Shown piece after piece: positions 49,557 to 58,240 of a DNA stretch of 64,000 nt. The notes under the pieces were generated by a model. That model did no database searches, was not told where the DNA came from, and was given only the letters and a program-made list of their open reading frames with translations. Position numbers and translations under genes: made by a program. The stretch comes from HNR sp040400085 (GTDB lineage Bacteria > Actinomycetota > Actinomycetes > Actinomycetales > Microbacteriaceae): the NCBI GenBank assembly GCA_040400085.1, contig JBBAQX010000002.1, positions 96,758-160,757 of the forward strand, read 5' to 3'. Positions within the stretch are counted from its first letter, which is position 1. Every line of letters begins with the position of its first letter.

Positions 49557-49879
49557 TTGCCGCCGTCCTCTCGCTCGCACTGGTGGGATGCGCTACGACA
49601 AAGACCGAAACCATTAAGACGGTTCCCATCGTCACCAAGCCCAAGCTCAACCTAAAGGATCCCGCTGCGTTGGATCTAAAGGATGTGCAGTGGGTGGTGA
49701 TCACACCCGAGAACCAAGAAGCTGTATTTGCCAAACTCCGAGCCCAGGGCGACCGCGCGGTGCTGTTTGCTCTGACCGATGAAGGATACAAGGCGATGCG
49801 TCTCAACGACGCTAAGATCATGGGATACATTCGAAAGCAGAAGGGCCTCATTGTGGCCTACAGAAAGTACTACGATTAG
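49541..49879 (+). CDS. probable outer-membrane spanin lipoprotein
   Basis: Codes for 112 residues from a GTG. LIAAVLSLALVGCA is a lipobox, with lipidation expected at Cys near 18. The mature protein has a Lys/Pro/Thr linker then a small domain. Overlaps the coiled-coil protein by 16 bases. It is longer than a classical Rz1. Confidence 0.6.
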   Translation: MSKFLIAAVLSLALVGCATTKTETIKTVPIVTKPKLNLKDPAALDLKDVQWVVITPENQEAVFAKLRAQGDRAVLFALTDEGYKAMRLNDAKIMGYIRKQKGLIVAYRKYYD

Positions 49880-49885
49880 TTGACA

Positions 49886-49913
49886 TTGATATAGTCATGT
49901 TTATTGATATGAT
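49886..49913 (+). promoter_or_regulatory. promoter of primase
   Basis: TTGATA, 16-base spacer, TATGAT. A TTGACA lies 6 bases further upstream. Followed 30 bases later by the gp61 start. Confidence 0.5.
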
Positions 49914-49942
49914 ATGAATGCATCCCTCACATCGCTCGGCCT

Positions 49943-50977
49943 ATGACATTTGAATCTCGTAAACACGTCCCATGGGTCGACGAAAAATACGTCATGCTTC
50001 TAGACCAGGTTGTCGACCGCTTCAAGGTTGTCGCCAACACCCCGCTTACCGTTAATTTTCGTTGCCCATTCTGCGGCGACTCGCAGAAGTCAAAGCACAA
50101 GGCCCGTGCGTTCCTGTTCACCACTCCCGATGGGGTGATGTACAAGTGTCACAATTGCGATCACAAGACCAACCTTCGCGGTCTACTGCGTCGAGTGAAT
50201 GAACGACTGTACTCCGAGTACGTAAGCGAGACGTTCGTCAAATCCGAACGTCCTACCCTGCGACCTTCGGAGGTAACAAAGCTTACTGAACGGAAGGTTG
50301 ACCCTGCGCGCCACGGCGTGCGCAACGTCAATCTCCCGACGATCTACTCGCTGCCGGACTCGCATCCGGCCAAGGCATACTGGCTCAAGCGCAGGATCCC
50401 TGCGTCACGTATGTCCGACGCCTATTGGGCCGAGGGTTACTACCGTTGGGTGAACGTTAGTGTCATCCCAGGTAAGTTCAAGGAGGCGCTTCTTCCCTAT
50501 GACTGTGGGAGGATAGTGTTTCCTTTTCGTAATGTCGGTGGTGTCATCACTGGGTACACGGGGCGTTCCATTGGGAATGAGACTCCTAAGTACGTTGCCA
50601 TCCGAACTGAGGATGAACGGTCGACGTTCGGTTCCGAACGCATCGACCCGTCTAGGACCGTGTATGTCGTGGAAGGACCCATCGACTCGCTGTTCCTGGA
50701 TAACTGCGTGGCCATGGGTACGTCAAATCGCAATGTCGACTATCCCGACCACGTGTACGTCTACGACAACGAACCGCGCAATGAAATAACGGTCTCAATT
50801 ATTGACCGCGCCGTGAATCGCGGCGAAAAGGTAGTCGTCTGGCCGAGGACACTTGGCCTGAAGGACATTAATGATATGGTCCTCTCCGGTATCGACGTGA
50901 ATGCGTTGGTGAAGGAGCGGACCTTCAGTGGCTTACGGGCTCGCCTCGAGTTTAGCGAGTGGCGTAAGCAGATCTAA
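49943..50977 (+). CDS. 61: gp61 DNA primase
   Basis: Codes for 344 residues (T4 gp61 is 342). Zinc finger FRCPFCGDSQKSKHKARAF and YKCHNCDH; TOPRIM motif VVEGPIDSLF and the acidic YVYDNEPRN; then KDINDMVLSG. Makes the pentaribonucleotide primers used with gp41. Confidence 0.95.
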   Translation: MTFESRKHVPWVDEKYVMLLDQVVDRFKVVANTPLTVNFRCPFCGDSQKSKHKARAFLFTTPDGVMYKCHNCDHKTNLRGLLRRVNERLYSEYVSETFVKSERPTLRPSEVTKLTERKVDPARHGVRNVNLPTIYSLPDSHPAKAYWLKRRIPASRMSDAYWAEGYYRWVNVSVIPGKFKEALLPYDCGRIVFPFRNVGGVITGYTGRSIGNETPKYVAIRTEDERSTFGSERIDPSRTVYVVEGPIDSLFLDNCVAMGTSNRNVDYPDHVYVYDNEPRNEITVSIIDRAVNRGEKVVVWPRTLGLKDINDMVLSGIDVNALVKERTFSGLRARLEFSEWRKQI

Positions 50978-51001
50978 TTCGAACAGTAGGAGCGAGCCGT
51001 A

Positions 51002-53824
51002 ATGGCCAAAGAGAATACGTCCGTGTTGCCGACACAGTACCAGAGCTTTATTCATCTGAGTCGGTACTCGAGATTCAATTGGGAGGAAGGCCGTCGCGAG
51101 ACTTGGGAGGAGACCGTCCAGAGGTGGACGACGTTCTTCGCCGGACACGCGCTGAACTTTGTGGAGGGAACGCTCTCGACAAAGAAGGTCAATGAGACCA
51201 TGGATCAAATCCAGCAGGCAATCAAAAAGCTGGACGTCATGCCCTCCATGCGCACCATGATGACTGCAGGCCCGGCGCTGGCACGTGACAATATTGCCGC
51301 ATACAATTGCTCCTTCCTTGCCATCGACCGCGTCCAGTCCTTCGACGAGCTACTCTACATTCTAATGAACGGTACGGGCGTCGGGTTCTCCGTCGAGCGT
51401 CAGTTCGTCACCAAGCTTCCGGTCGTTGCCGAGGAGTTCCACAAGTCCGACATCGTCATTGCGGTGCAGGACTCCAAGCTCGGTTGGGCAAAGGCGCTGA
51501 AGGAACTCATCTCCCTACTCTATCAGGGACAGATCCCAAGCTGGGATGTATCCAAGGTTCGCACGAGCGGCGCACCGCTGATGACTTTCGGTGGCCGTGC
51601 GTCCGGTCCCGAACCGCTGGTGGATCTGTTCCGCTTTGCCGTCGACACCTTTAAGAAGGCGGCGGGCCGTAAGCTGACCAGCATTGAGTGCCATGACCTG
51701 GTGTGTAAGATCGCCGACTCCGTAGTCGTAGGTGGTGTGCGTCGCTCCGCGCTCATCTCCCTCTCGAACCTGTCGGATGATCGCCTGCGCGCCGCCAAGG
51801 CCGGACAGTGGTGGGAGAACTACCCGCATCGCCGTCTTGCCAACAACTCTGCCGCCTACACCGAGAAACCCGAGATCGGCATCTTCATGGACGAATGGAA
51901 GTCGCTGTACGACTCCAAGTCCGGCGAGCGCGGTATCTTCAACCGTGAGGCCGCCAAGAAGAAGTGCGAGAGCATCGGGCGAGATCCCAACTTCGACTTC
52001 GGTACGAATCCGTGCTTTACCGGTGACACTTTGGTTTGGACTGCATATGGTCCGAAGCGCTTCGATGAAATTGCAGGTTTGGGCACCATTCCTGTCCTAA
52101 CACAGCTGCACGATGGAACCATCGCCTATCGTGATATGATCAGACCTCGCATGACTCAGCGGAATGCCGAACTCATCGAAGTGAGGATTAAGACAGGTCC
52201 CCATCGTAAGGCCGGTAGGATCAGGAGGTCCTCGGTCAAGGAATCCGTCGTCCGTTGCACTCCGAATCATGTGTTCTATCTCTCCGATGGGTCATCGAAG
52301 ATGGCAAAGGATCTCCTTCCCGGTGACAGCATCTATAGTTGTTATCAGAGGAAGCTGAATTCGAAGGGGTACCTTAAGCTCGACGGTGCGCACGACAGCG
52401 TCAATGCAGCACACGCCGTCCTTGAATGGAAATATGGAAGGAAGCCCAGCTACCCAGAGGAGCACGCACATCACCTAGACGAAAATAAAACCAATAATGA
52501 TCCGGATAATGTGGTGATCAAAGACGCATCGCACCACAATCACGATCACATGGTGGGTGATAGGAATCCCATGCGTCGGTTCCCAGAAGCCAATTGGACC
52601 AAGCGCCCTGGGGCTCAAGCTAAGAAAAGTAATGGCCGTTGGCGGAAGGAGATCGACACTGACGCGATTCGTAATATGTACGAGTCCGGTGCATCGATCA
52701 AGTCCATCTGCGATACTTTCAATTGCACCCACACATTGATCTACCGTCGACTGTCCCTCGGTCAGTATGCCGAAAATCACACCGTAGTCGGCGTAAAGTC
52801 GTTGACGGAACGAGAGGATGTGTACTGCGGTACGGTTCCCAGTGTCGGTCGCTTCTTCGTGTGGTGCGCCGAGAACGAAGGGGTACTGGTGTCTAACTGC
52901 GGTGAGATCCTCCTGCGTGATCGCGAGTTTTGCAACCTCTCCGAGGTCGTGATCCGTTCGGACGATGACATGGACTCGCTGAAGGAGAAGGTTCGCCTCG
53001 CGACCATCATCGGCACCCTGCAGTCGACACTCACCGACTTCCGCTACATCTCGAAGAAGTGGAAGGAGAACTGCGAGGAAGAACGTCTCCTGGGCGTCTC
53101 ACTGACTGGCATCATGGACTCCGTCCTCACCAACGGAAAGAAGTCCGGTCTGGACACTCGTCTGGCCGAGCTGCGTCAGGTTGCGAGGGAGACCAATGCG
53201 GAATGGGCAAAGCTGCTGGGTATCCCTGAGTCGAAGGCAATTACCTGCGTAAAGCCTTCCGGCACGGTCTCGCAGCTGGTCAATTCGGGTTCCGGTATCC
53301 ACGCCCGTCACTCGCGTTACTATGTCCGTCGCGCGCGTATGGACAGCAAGGATCCGATGGCGTCCTTCATGCGGGAATCCGGTTTCCCTCTCGAGGCCGA
53401 TGTGATGGCCCCGGACCACACCCTGGTCGCGTCCTTCCCGATTGAATCCCCGGCGAAAGCCGTCTTCCGAGACGACATGACGGCTATCGAACAGCTCGAG
53501 CTCTGGCACGTCTATCGCCAGCACTGGTGCGATCACAACCCGTCCATCACCGTGACCGTTCGCGAGCACGAGTGGATGGAGGTAGGTGCCTGGGTGTACA
53601 AGCACTTCGACGACATGACCGGCGTGAGCTTCCTCCCGCACTCCGATCACGTCTACCGTCAGGCCCCGTATGAGGAGATCGACGAGGCTGCGTACAAGGC
53701 ACTCGTGGCTAAGATGCCGATCAACGTTGAGTGGGAAGGCATCGCCAAGTACGAAGGTGGCCGTGACAACACGACGGGTACTCAGGAGCTGAATTGCTCC
53801 GCGGGCGGTTGTGAGATCGTCTAA
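51002..53824 (+). CDS. class II (B12) ribonucleotide reductase with intein
   Basis: Codes for 940 residues, of which about 645 remain after splicing. Catalytic segments AAYNCSFLAI, GTGVGFSVERQ, NP-CGEILL (split by the intein), and KPSGTVSQLVNSGSGIHARHS. The C-terminal ELNCSAGGCEIV carries the redox Cys pair. One chain with a single reductase domain and no small-subunit gene nearby points to an adenosylcobalamin enzyme, so it needs host B12. Supplies dNTPs. Confidence 0.93.
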   Translation: MAKENTSVLPTQYQSFIHLSRYSRFNWEEGRRETWEETVQRWTTFFAGHALNFVEGTLSTKKVNETMDQIQQAIKKLDVMPSMRTMMTAGPALARDNIAAYNCSFLAIDRVQSFDELLYILMNGTGVGFSVERQFVTKLPVVAEEFHKSDIVIAVQDSKLGWAKALKELISLLYQGQIPSWDVSKVRTSGAPLMTFGGRASGPEPLVDLFRFAVDTFKKAAGRKLTSIECHDLVCKIADSVVVGGVRRSALISLSNLSDDRLRAAKAGQWWENYPHRRLANNSAAYTEKPEIGIFMDEWKSLYDSKSGERGIFNREAAKKKCESIGRDPNFDFGTNPCFTGDTLVWTAYGPKRFDEIAGLGTIPVLTQLHDGTIAYRDMIRPRMTQRNAELIEVRIKTGPHRKAGRIRRSSVKESVVRCTPNHVFYLSDGSSKMAKDLLPGDSIYSCYQRKLNSKGYLKLDGAHDSVNAAHAVLEWKYGRKPSYPEEHAHHLDENKTNNDPDNVVIKDASHHNHDHMVGDRNPMRRFPEANWTKRPGAQAKKSNGRWRKEIDTDAIRNMYESGASIKSICDTFNCTHTLIYRRLSLGQYAENHTVVGVKSLTEREDVYCGTVPSVGRFFVWCAENEGVLVSNCGEILLRDREFCNLSEVVIRSDDDMDSLKEKVRLATIIGTLQSTLTDFRYISKKWKENCEEERLLGVSLTGIMDSVLTNGKKSGLDTRLAELRQVARETNAEWAKLLGIPESKAITCVKPSGTVSQLVNSGSGIHARHSRYYVRRARMDSKDPMASFMRESGFPLEADVMAPDHTLVASFPIESPAKAVFRDDMTAIEQLELWHVYRQHWCDHNPSITVTVREHEWMEVGAWVYKHFDDMTGVSFLPHSDHVYRQAPYEEIDEAAYKALVAKMPINVEWEGIAKYEGGRDNTTGTQELNCSAGGCEIV
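52013..52897 (+). mobile_element. intein with HNH homing endonuclease
   Basis: Residues 338-632 of the reductase (295 residues). N-end CFTGDTLVWT (block A), VRCTPNHVFYLSDG (block B), C-end EGVLVSN followed by the extein Cys. Insertion point is the active-site NP/CGEI. Middle region has an HNH motif (HAHHLDENKTNNDPDNVV, HHNHDH) and a helix-turn-helix (GASIKSICDTFNCTHTLIYR). Probably active in homing. Confidence 0.93.
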
Positions 53825-53860
53825 TGTACGGTAAGCAGAACTTGGATAGCTCGCATGTCC

Positions 53861-53868
53861 AATAAATA
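53861..53868 (+). promoter_or_regulatory. T4-late-like element AATAAATA
   Basis: Four bases before the GTG start of the RuvC-like gene. One mismatch to TATAAATA. Confidence 0.4.
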
Positions 53869-53872
53869 ATGG

Positions 53873-54439
53873 GTGACACGATATGTTGGTATAGACTACT
53901 CTATGTCCTGCCCCGCGCTCGTAACGTGGACTAAGCAGGACGGTGTGAAGTTTGACTGGGCGGACTGCACCGCGTACTTTGTGACCGATGTCAAGAAGTA
54001 TGTTGGTCGGTTCGCCCACAACATTTTTGGGATGCAGATGAAGGAGTGGAACACGCAGGAGGAGAGGTTCGACTACCTCGCCGGTATGTTCTGCGATCTG
54101 CTCGAGCCCGGCGATCAAGTCGTCATTGAGGGATACGCTATGGGCGCCAAAGGAATGGTGTTCCACATCGGTGAAAATACTGGAGTCCTCAAGAATAAGA
54201 TGTGGCGTAAGGGGATATCGTATTCACCCGCGTCACCGTCCGCAATCAAGAAGCACGCAACGGGAAAAGGCAATGCCGATAAAGCTGCAATGAATGCAGC
54301 ATTTGTCGAGCAGACCGGCTTTGACATTAAGAAGAGACTAGGAGTGTCGGAGAAGAACTGGAGTCCGTCGGGTGACGTGGTGGATGCATTCTTTGGGTGC
54401 TCCCTGTGCGCCACTCAAGCTATTGACACACTTCGGTAA
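53873..54439 (+). CDS. RuvC-like Holliday-junction resolvase
   Basis: Codes for 188 residues from a GTG. RYVGIDYSMSCPALV has the first Asp, VVIEGYAMGAKG the Glu, and SPSGDVVDAFFGC the last acidic pair, with the RNase H-like order of RuvC. It likely cuts branched DNA before packaging, in place of T4 endonuclease VII. Confidence 0.85.
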   Translation: MTRYVGIDYSMSCPALVTWTKQDGVKFDWADCTAYFVTDVKKYVGRFAHNIFGMQMKEWNTQEERFDYLAGMFCDLLEPGDQVVIEGYAMGAKGMVFHIGENTGVLKNKMWRKGISYSPASPSAIKKHATGKGNADKAAMNAAFVEQTGFDIKKRLGVSEKNWSPSGDVVDAFFGCSLCATQAIDTLR

Positions 54440-54451
54440 TGTATGTAGTCT
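54423..54451 (+). promoter_or_regulatory. promoter inside the end of the resolvase gene
   Basis: TTGACA, 17-base spacer, TAGTCT. A second region at 54457-54486 has TTGACT and a GACTCC...GGAGTC inverted repeat. Confidence 0.65.
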
Positions 54452-54500
54452 AAGCATTGACTCCTATAGGGGGAGTCTTATCATAATAGGAGACTATGTA

Positions 54501-54677
54501 GTGAAGGAAACTTCCACGACGACTAAGAAGGTGCTGAAGGCCTTCAAGTCCGGCCGCAAGCTCACGAGCGCGAAGCTCCGTGACATGGGTGTGGCCAATC
54601 CGAGCGCCACGGTGTGGTACTTCCGCAACCGCCAGGGCCTCGCCATCAAGCACGACGGCAAGAGCTACCACCTCTAA
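54501..54677 (+). CDS. small winged-helix-like protein, 58 residues
   Basis: GTG with AGGAG eight bases upstream. VLKAFKSGRKLTSAKLRDMG and TVWYFRNRQGLAIK resemble a minimal winged helix. Own promoter and terminator make it a one-gene transcript, typical of a regulator. Confidence 0.65.
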   Translation: MKETSTTTKKVLKAFKSGRKLTSAKLRDMGVANPSATVWYFRNRQGLAIKHDGKSYHL

Positions 54678-54696
54678 TTGGTAGCAGGTCTTTTAC

Positions 54697-54730
54697 GGGG
54701 ATGGCCGTAAAAGCCATCCCCACTTCTTTG
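54697..54730 (+). terminator. Rho-independent terminator
   Basis: Perfect 9-bp hairpin GGGGATGGC/GCCATCCCC with a CGTAAAA loop and a T-rich tail ACTTCTTTG. The tail is imperfect. Confidence 0.7.
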
Positions 54731-54739
54731 AGGTTACCG

Positions 54740-55000
54740 ATGCCTGAATACGTAATGTACAGCAAGAACGGTTGTGTCTGGTGCGACCGTCTCAAGGACC
54801 TCCTCCGCCAGAGACAGATTCCATACACCGAGATTAAGATCGACGAGACCCCCGAGAACCTGGTTGAACTCCTCGAGAAAGCTCCGGGCACCCGCACAGT
54901 TCCCCAGCTGTTCGAAGATGACAAGAAGATCGGCGGTTTTGTCGAGTCTCAAATGTACTTCAACGACGTGTACGGCGGTGCCTTCGGTGATAACATCTAG
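54740..55000 (+). CDS. glutaredoxin
   Basis: Codes for 86 residues. YSKNGCVWCDRLKDLL active site, TRTVPQLF with the cis-Pro, and KKIGGF. Likely the reductant for the ribonucleotide reductase three genes upstream. Start at 54740; the frame extends upstream only as a shadow. Confidence 0.9.
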   Translation: MPEYVMYSKNGCVWCDRLKDLLRQRQIPYTEIKIDETPENLVELLEKAPGTRTVPQLFEDDKKIGGFVESQMYFNDVYGGAFGDNI

Positions 55001-55019
55001 CGATGAACGACGCCAGCCT

Positions 55020-55802
55020 ATGCTGGTGCCTCATGTAACTCCTAAGATCATTGTCTACGATCTGGACGGTACGTTATGCCCGCACGGTGGCAATGTGGAA
55101 CAGCACGTTGCCGAACTGCTACGTCGTCAATCGAATGTGGCTGAAGTTCACATCTGCACAGCGTCCACCATCGGTCGTACTCGCGATAGGATAAAGAACC
55201 TCATTGAAAAGGGGTGCCTCACTCGAGTCTGGTGCGGGCACGGTACTTCCGTTCTTGACGGAAACGGTGAGTTCATCAAGCGATACGTACGCGCGCCTCT
55301 TCCGGATGAACTCCTAGAGAAGCTGAACTTCTACCGGAATCAGTCCACGTTTAAGAACAAGGGTACGGTGCCACTCGCTGGGGACAGTTCCTGCTACAGC
55401 TTCAGCATCCTCGGTAAGAGGTTCACGCCTGAGCAGAGGTATGACTACCTCGGTCACGCGCAGATGTACCAAGAGAGATTCAAGCTCGTGTCAATGCTGC
55501 GCGCAGAGTTTCCAGCATGGAATTTCTACATGGGTGGGCAGACCGGTATCGACATCGTGCCGAAGGGATTCGGCAAGGATTCCGTGATCAAAAGGCTGCT
55601 CACGCGAACCGACAAGATCTGCTTTATCGGTGATGACTTTAGAAAGTTCGGCGGCGACGAATCCGCGGCGGACTACATAGAGAGTACCGCTAAGAAGTGG
55701 AACCTAGACACGCTGTTCGCGTACAGGATTGATGGGTACGATTCGGTCCAGGTCCGGCAATCCATCAAGAGAATTAACCAGCTTATGGGAATCTACTTCT
55801 GA
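55020..55802 (+). CDS. phosphomannomutase-like HAD protein
   Basis: Codes for 260 residues. IIVYDLDGTLCPHGGNV is the HAD nucleophile; the cap region (CYSFSILGKRFTPEQRYDY) and TGIDIVPKGFGKDSVI, CFIGDDFRKFGGDE match eukaryotic-type phosphomannomutases. It might interconvert hexose-phosphates or act as a sugar phosphatase. First gene of the sugar block ending at 58240. Confidence 0.75.
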   Translation: MLVPHVTPKIIVYDLDGTLCPHGGNVEQHVAELLRRQSNVAEVHICTASTIGRTRDRIKNLIEKGCLTRVWCGHGTSVLDGNGEFIKRYVRAPLPDELLEKLNFYRNQSTFKNKGTVPLAGDSSCYSFSILGKRFTPEQRYDYLGHAQMYQERFKLVSMLRAEFPAWNFYMGGQTGIDIVPKGFGKDSVIKRLLTRTDKICFIGDDFRKFGGDESAADYIESTAKKWNLDTLFAYRIDGYDSVQVRQSIKRINQLMGIYF

Positions 55803-56752
55803 TGCCAATCATTCGCAATGAATACAACGAGAAGTCCAAGGGCGGCACGGAATTGTCCATAGCCGAACTTGAGAAGTACGTCGGTGAGGAAGCCCTTGCC
55901 GACTTTCAGATCATACCGTCTCGTTTCCGTGGTCTCAAGGAAGGCCTCATCCCGATCTACTGGGTTCATGACACTGAGAACGATCCGGAGATGGATCACC
56001 TTAAGAACGGCGGCTGGCGTAAGTTCGCCATGCTCGTGTTCGTCTCCAACTGGCAGATGCAGCGCTTCATTGAGAAGTTCCAGATTCCGTGGAGTCGTTG
56101 CTTCGTGCTCCCGAACGCCGTCGAGCCTTTCGAGAAGCCGATCTGGCTGGACAACGCGAGCACCCTCAACTTCATCTATCATACGACTCCCCACCGCGGG
56201 TTATCGGTACTGGCCGCCGCCTTCGAGAAATTGTCGCAGGAGGAGGACGTTCACCTTGATGTCTACTCCAGTTTTTCCATCTACGGTTGGACGGAGAGGG
56301 ACGCGCAGTTCGAGCCCCTGTACAATCGACTAAGGAGCAATCCCAAGGTAACCTATCACGGTGCGGTTCCTAATTCCGAGGTGCGTGAGGCGCTGATCCA
56401 CAACCACGGGTTTGTGTACCCCTGCATCTGGCCTGAGACGGGTTGTCGTGCCTTGATAGAAGCAATGTGCGCCGGAACGCTCAGTACTACAACGAATTAC
56501 GGATGCCTCTACGAGACCGCGGGTACCCTCGCGTCGACATACCAGATGCAGGACGATCTCAACGTACTCGCCGGCGATACGTACGGCATTATGAAGGGGT
56601 TGGTGCAGGGAATTCGCGGACTGACCGCGACGACGTTCAACACAATGCGTGAGGACCTTCACATGCGAGCCAATGGTAATTTCAGTTGGATCCGTAGAGC
56701 AGAGCAGTGGAAGTCACTCCTCAATCTCGTTAGGAGCGGCTGGAATGGATGA
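55802..56752 (+). CDS. GT-B glycosyltransferase
   Basis: Codes for 316 residues. FVSNWQMQRFI, VLPNAVEPFEKP, FIYHTTPHRGL, VTYHGAVPNSEVREAL, and FVYPCIWPETGCRALIEAMC form the C-terminal half of GT4-type transferases; the Glu-Thr-Gly-Cys segment would bind the sugar nucleotide. The N-terminal acceptor domain is short. Next to sugar-activating genes, so probably transfers their product. Confidence 0.82.
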   Translation: MPIIRNEYNEKSKGGTELSIAELEKYVGEEALADFQIIPSRFRGLKEGLIPIYWVHDTENDPEMDHLKNGGWRKFAMLVFVSNWQMQRFIEKFQIPWSRCFVLPNAVEPFEKPIWLDNASTLNFIYHTTPHRGLSVLAAAFEKLSQEEDVHLDVYSSFSIYGWTERDAQFEPLYNRLRSNPKVTYHGAVPNSEVREALIHNHGFVYPCIWPETGCRALIEAMCAGTLSTTTNYGCLYETAGTLASTYQMQDDLNVLAGDTYGIMKGLVQGIRGLTATTFNTMREDLHMRANGNFSWIRRAEQWKSLLNLVRSGWNG

Positions 56753-57707
56753 TAAGCTTAAGCCCATCGTCGTTAAGTGCCCTCTGAGGATTAGCGTCCT
56801 CGGTGGCGGCACCGACATTCCTGAGATCATGGATAAGCTCCCCGAGAAGAGGGGTGGCGTGCTGGCCTTTCCGATTGATAAGTTTGTCTATGCCGTCGTC
56901 ACTCCGGGTAAGACCGATGTCGGCGGTGTCCAGATTGACCCACGAGTAGATACTCTTATCACTCGTGCCGTGTTGGGAACGGGCACGTCTCCAGTTTCAT
57001 CCATCGGCATGGTGTCAGACGTTCCTGTGATCGGAACTGGACTGGGCGGATCCGCCGCCTGGATCCAAGCTCTTTCGGAAGCCTTGCATCTGGCGAATGA
57101 GGCCAACTATCATTACCCATCATATACTCGTATGAAAGCCGGACGCGCGTACGATCTGGAGAGGAGCACCGGATCGGCCTGTGGTATGCAGGATCATTCG
57201 ATGGCCTACTATAGGATAGGCGGGTTGTACACTTTCAAGAAACGCGATCATCGTATCGACATTGATCGCTTTACTAGCTCACACCTATTCGATAAAATCC
57301 ACTACCACTGTAAGCTGTTCTACATTGGTGGCCGTCGTGATGGTAATGAAATTCTATCTCGCATCGAGAAACCAGAGAAGAAGTTTGAGTACGATCTCGG
57401 TGACATGTTGATGCTTCTCGAGAAAGGGTTCACTGCCCTCACTCTCCAGGACTATGAACGATTCGGTAAGGCCGTGCGGGAATCGTGGAAGATTAAGAAG
57501 AGCATGGACTACGCGGTATCCAACGATCGCATTGATAGCTTGATTGACGCTGCAATAGCGGCCGGAGCATTTGGTGCAAAGCTTCTTGGGGCCGGCGGCG
57601 CCGGTTACATCCTTACTGTTGGCGGATATAGGATGCATGAGGCCCTGGCGAAAGTAGATCCCAGCATCAGGGAAATTGCGTACACGTACTATGAGGATGA
57701 AAAGTGA
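56745..57707 (+). CDS. GHMP kinase, heptose-7-phosphate kinase type (HddA-like)
   Basis: Codes for 320 residues. PLRISVLGGGTDIPEIMDK is the specific start of HddA-type sugar-1-kinases; VIGTGLGGSAAWIQAL is the GHMP ATP loop; GAFGAKLLGAGGAGYIL the C-terminal loop. In bacteria HddA makes D,D-heptose-1,7-bisphosphate after GmhA. Here it directly precedes a GmhA-like gene. Fucose or other sugar kinases of the family are alternatives. AGGAG precedes the ATG. Confidence 0.85.
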   Translation: MDDKLKPIVVKCPLRISVLGGGTDIPEIMDKLPEKRGGVLAFPIDKFVYAVVTPGKTDVGGVQIDPRVDTLITRAVLGTGTSPVSSIGMVSDVPVIGTGLGGSAAWIQALSEALHLANEANYHYPSYTRMKAGRAYDLERSTGSACGMQDHSMAYYRIGGLYTFKKRDHRIDIDRFTSSHLFDKIHYHCKLFYIGGRRDGNEILSRIEKPEKKFEYDLGDMLMLLEKGFTALTLQDYERFGKAVRESWKIKKSMDYAVSNDRIDSLIDAAIAAGAFGAKLLGAGGAGYILTVGGYRMHEALAKVDPSIREIAYTYYEDEK

Positions 57708-58240
57708 CCACACTATTTGAAGCACTGACTTGGTACGACGACGCAATCGACAGCTTTGCCAAAAGGCTTGGGGCGTCTTTAATATATGGCGACCATCAGA
57801 GGGCGTTCACCGCCGGAAATGGAGGGTCATCGTCCATCGCATCTCATCTTGTCGCCGACATTATGAAGACTTCCAAGCGTTTCGATCTTCCGTCGGTGAT
57901 CTGCCTCAGCGACAACATACCACTCCTGACGGCCATCGCCAACGACATCTCATACGATGACACCTTCGCCGAGGCGGCCAACCTCCATCACATTAGATCC
58001 CGTGACATGGCGATTGTCATCTCGTCCTCAGGAAACTCAAAGAACGTAGTGAATTTCGCTAAGTTGGCCGTGGATCGAGGTGCCACACTGTTCACTATGA
58101 CCGGCTTCGCCGGCGGTATCCTCAGGGAAATTGGCTCAAAGCACGGGGTGTCACTGCACATCGACGTCAATGACTATGGTATAGTGGAAGACATACACAA
58201 CCACGTCATTCATCGCCTAGTGAAAGAACTCCAGAAGTGA
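57704..58240 (+). CDS. gmhA: GmhA-like sedoheptulose-7-phosphate isomerase
   Basis: Codes for 178 residues from a GTG overlapping the kinase stop. AGNGGSSSIASHLVADIMK, SSSGNSKNV, and VEDIHNHVIHRL are the SIS-domain and zinc-site motifs of GmhA, which makes D-glycero-D-manno-heptose-7-phosphate. With the HddA-like kinase it gives the first two steps of heptose activation. Confidence 0.87.
   Translation: MTTLFEALTWYDDAIDSFAKRLGASLIYGDHQRAFTAGNGGSSSIASHLVADIMKTSKRFDLPSVICLSDNIPLLTAIANDISYDDTFAEAANLHHIRSRDMAIVISSSGNSKNVVNFAKLAVDRGATLFTMTGFAGGILREIGSKHGVSLHIDVNDYGIVEDIHNHVIHRLVKELQK

Noticed and set aside
53099..54166. 355-codon minus-strand frame opposite ribonucleotide reductase and the resolvase
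   Set aside because: The sense strand has clear catalytic motifs; antisense product has no recognisable domain.
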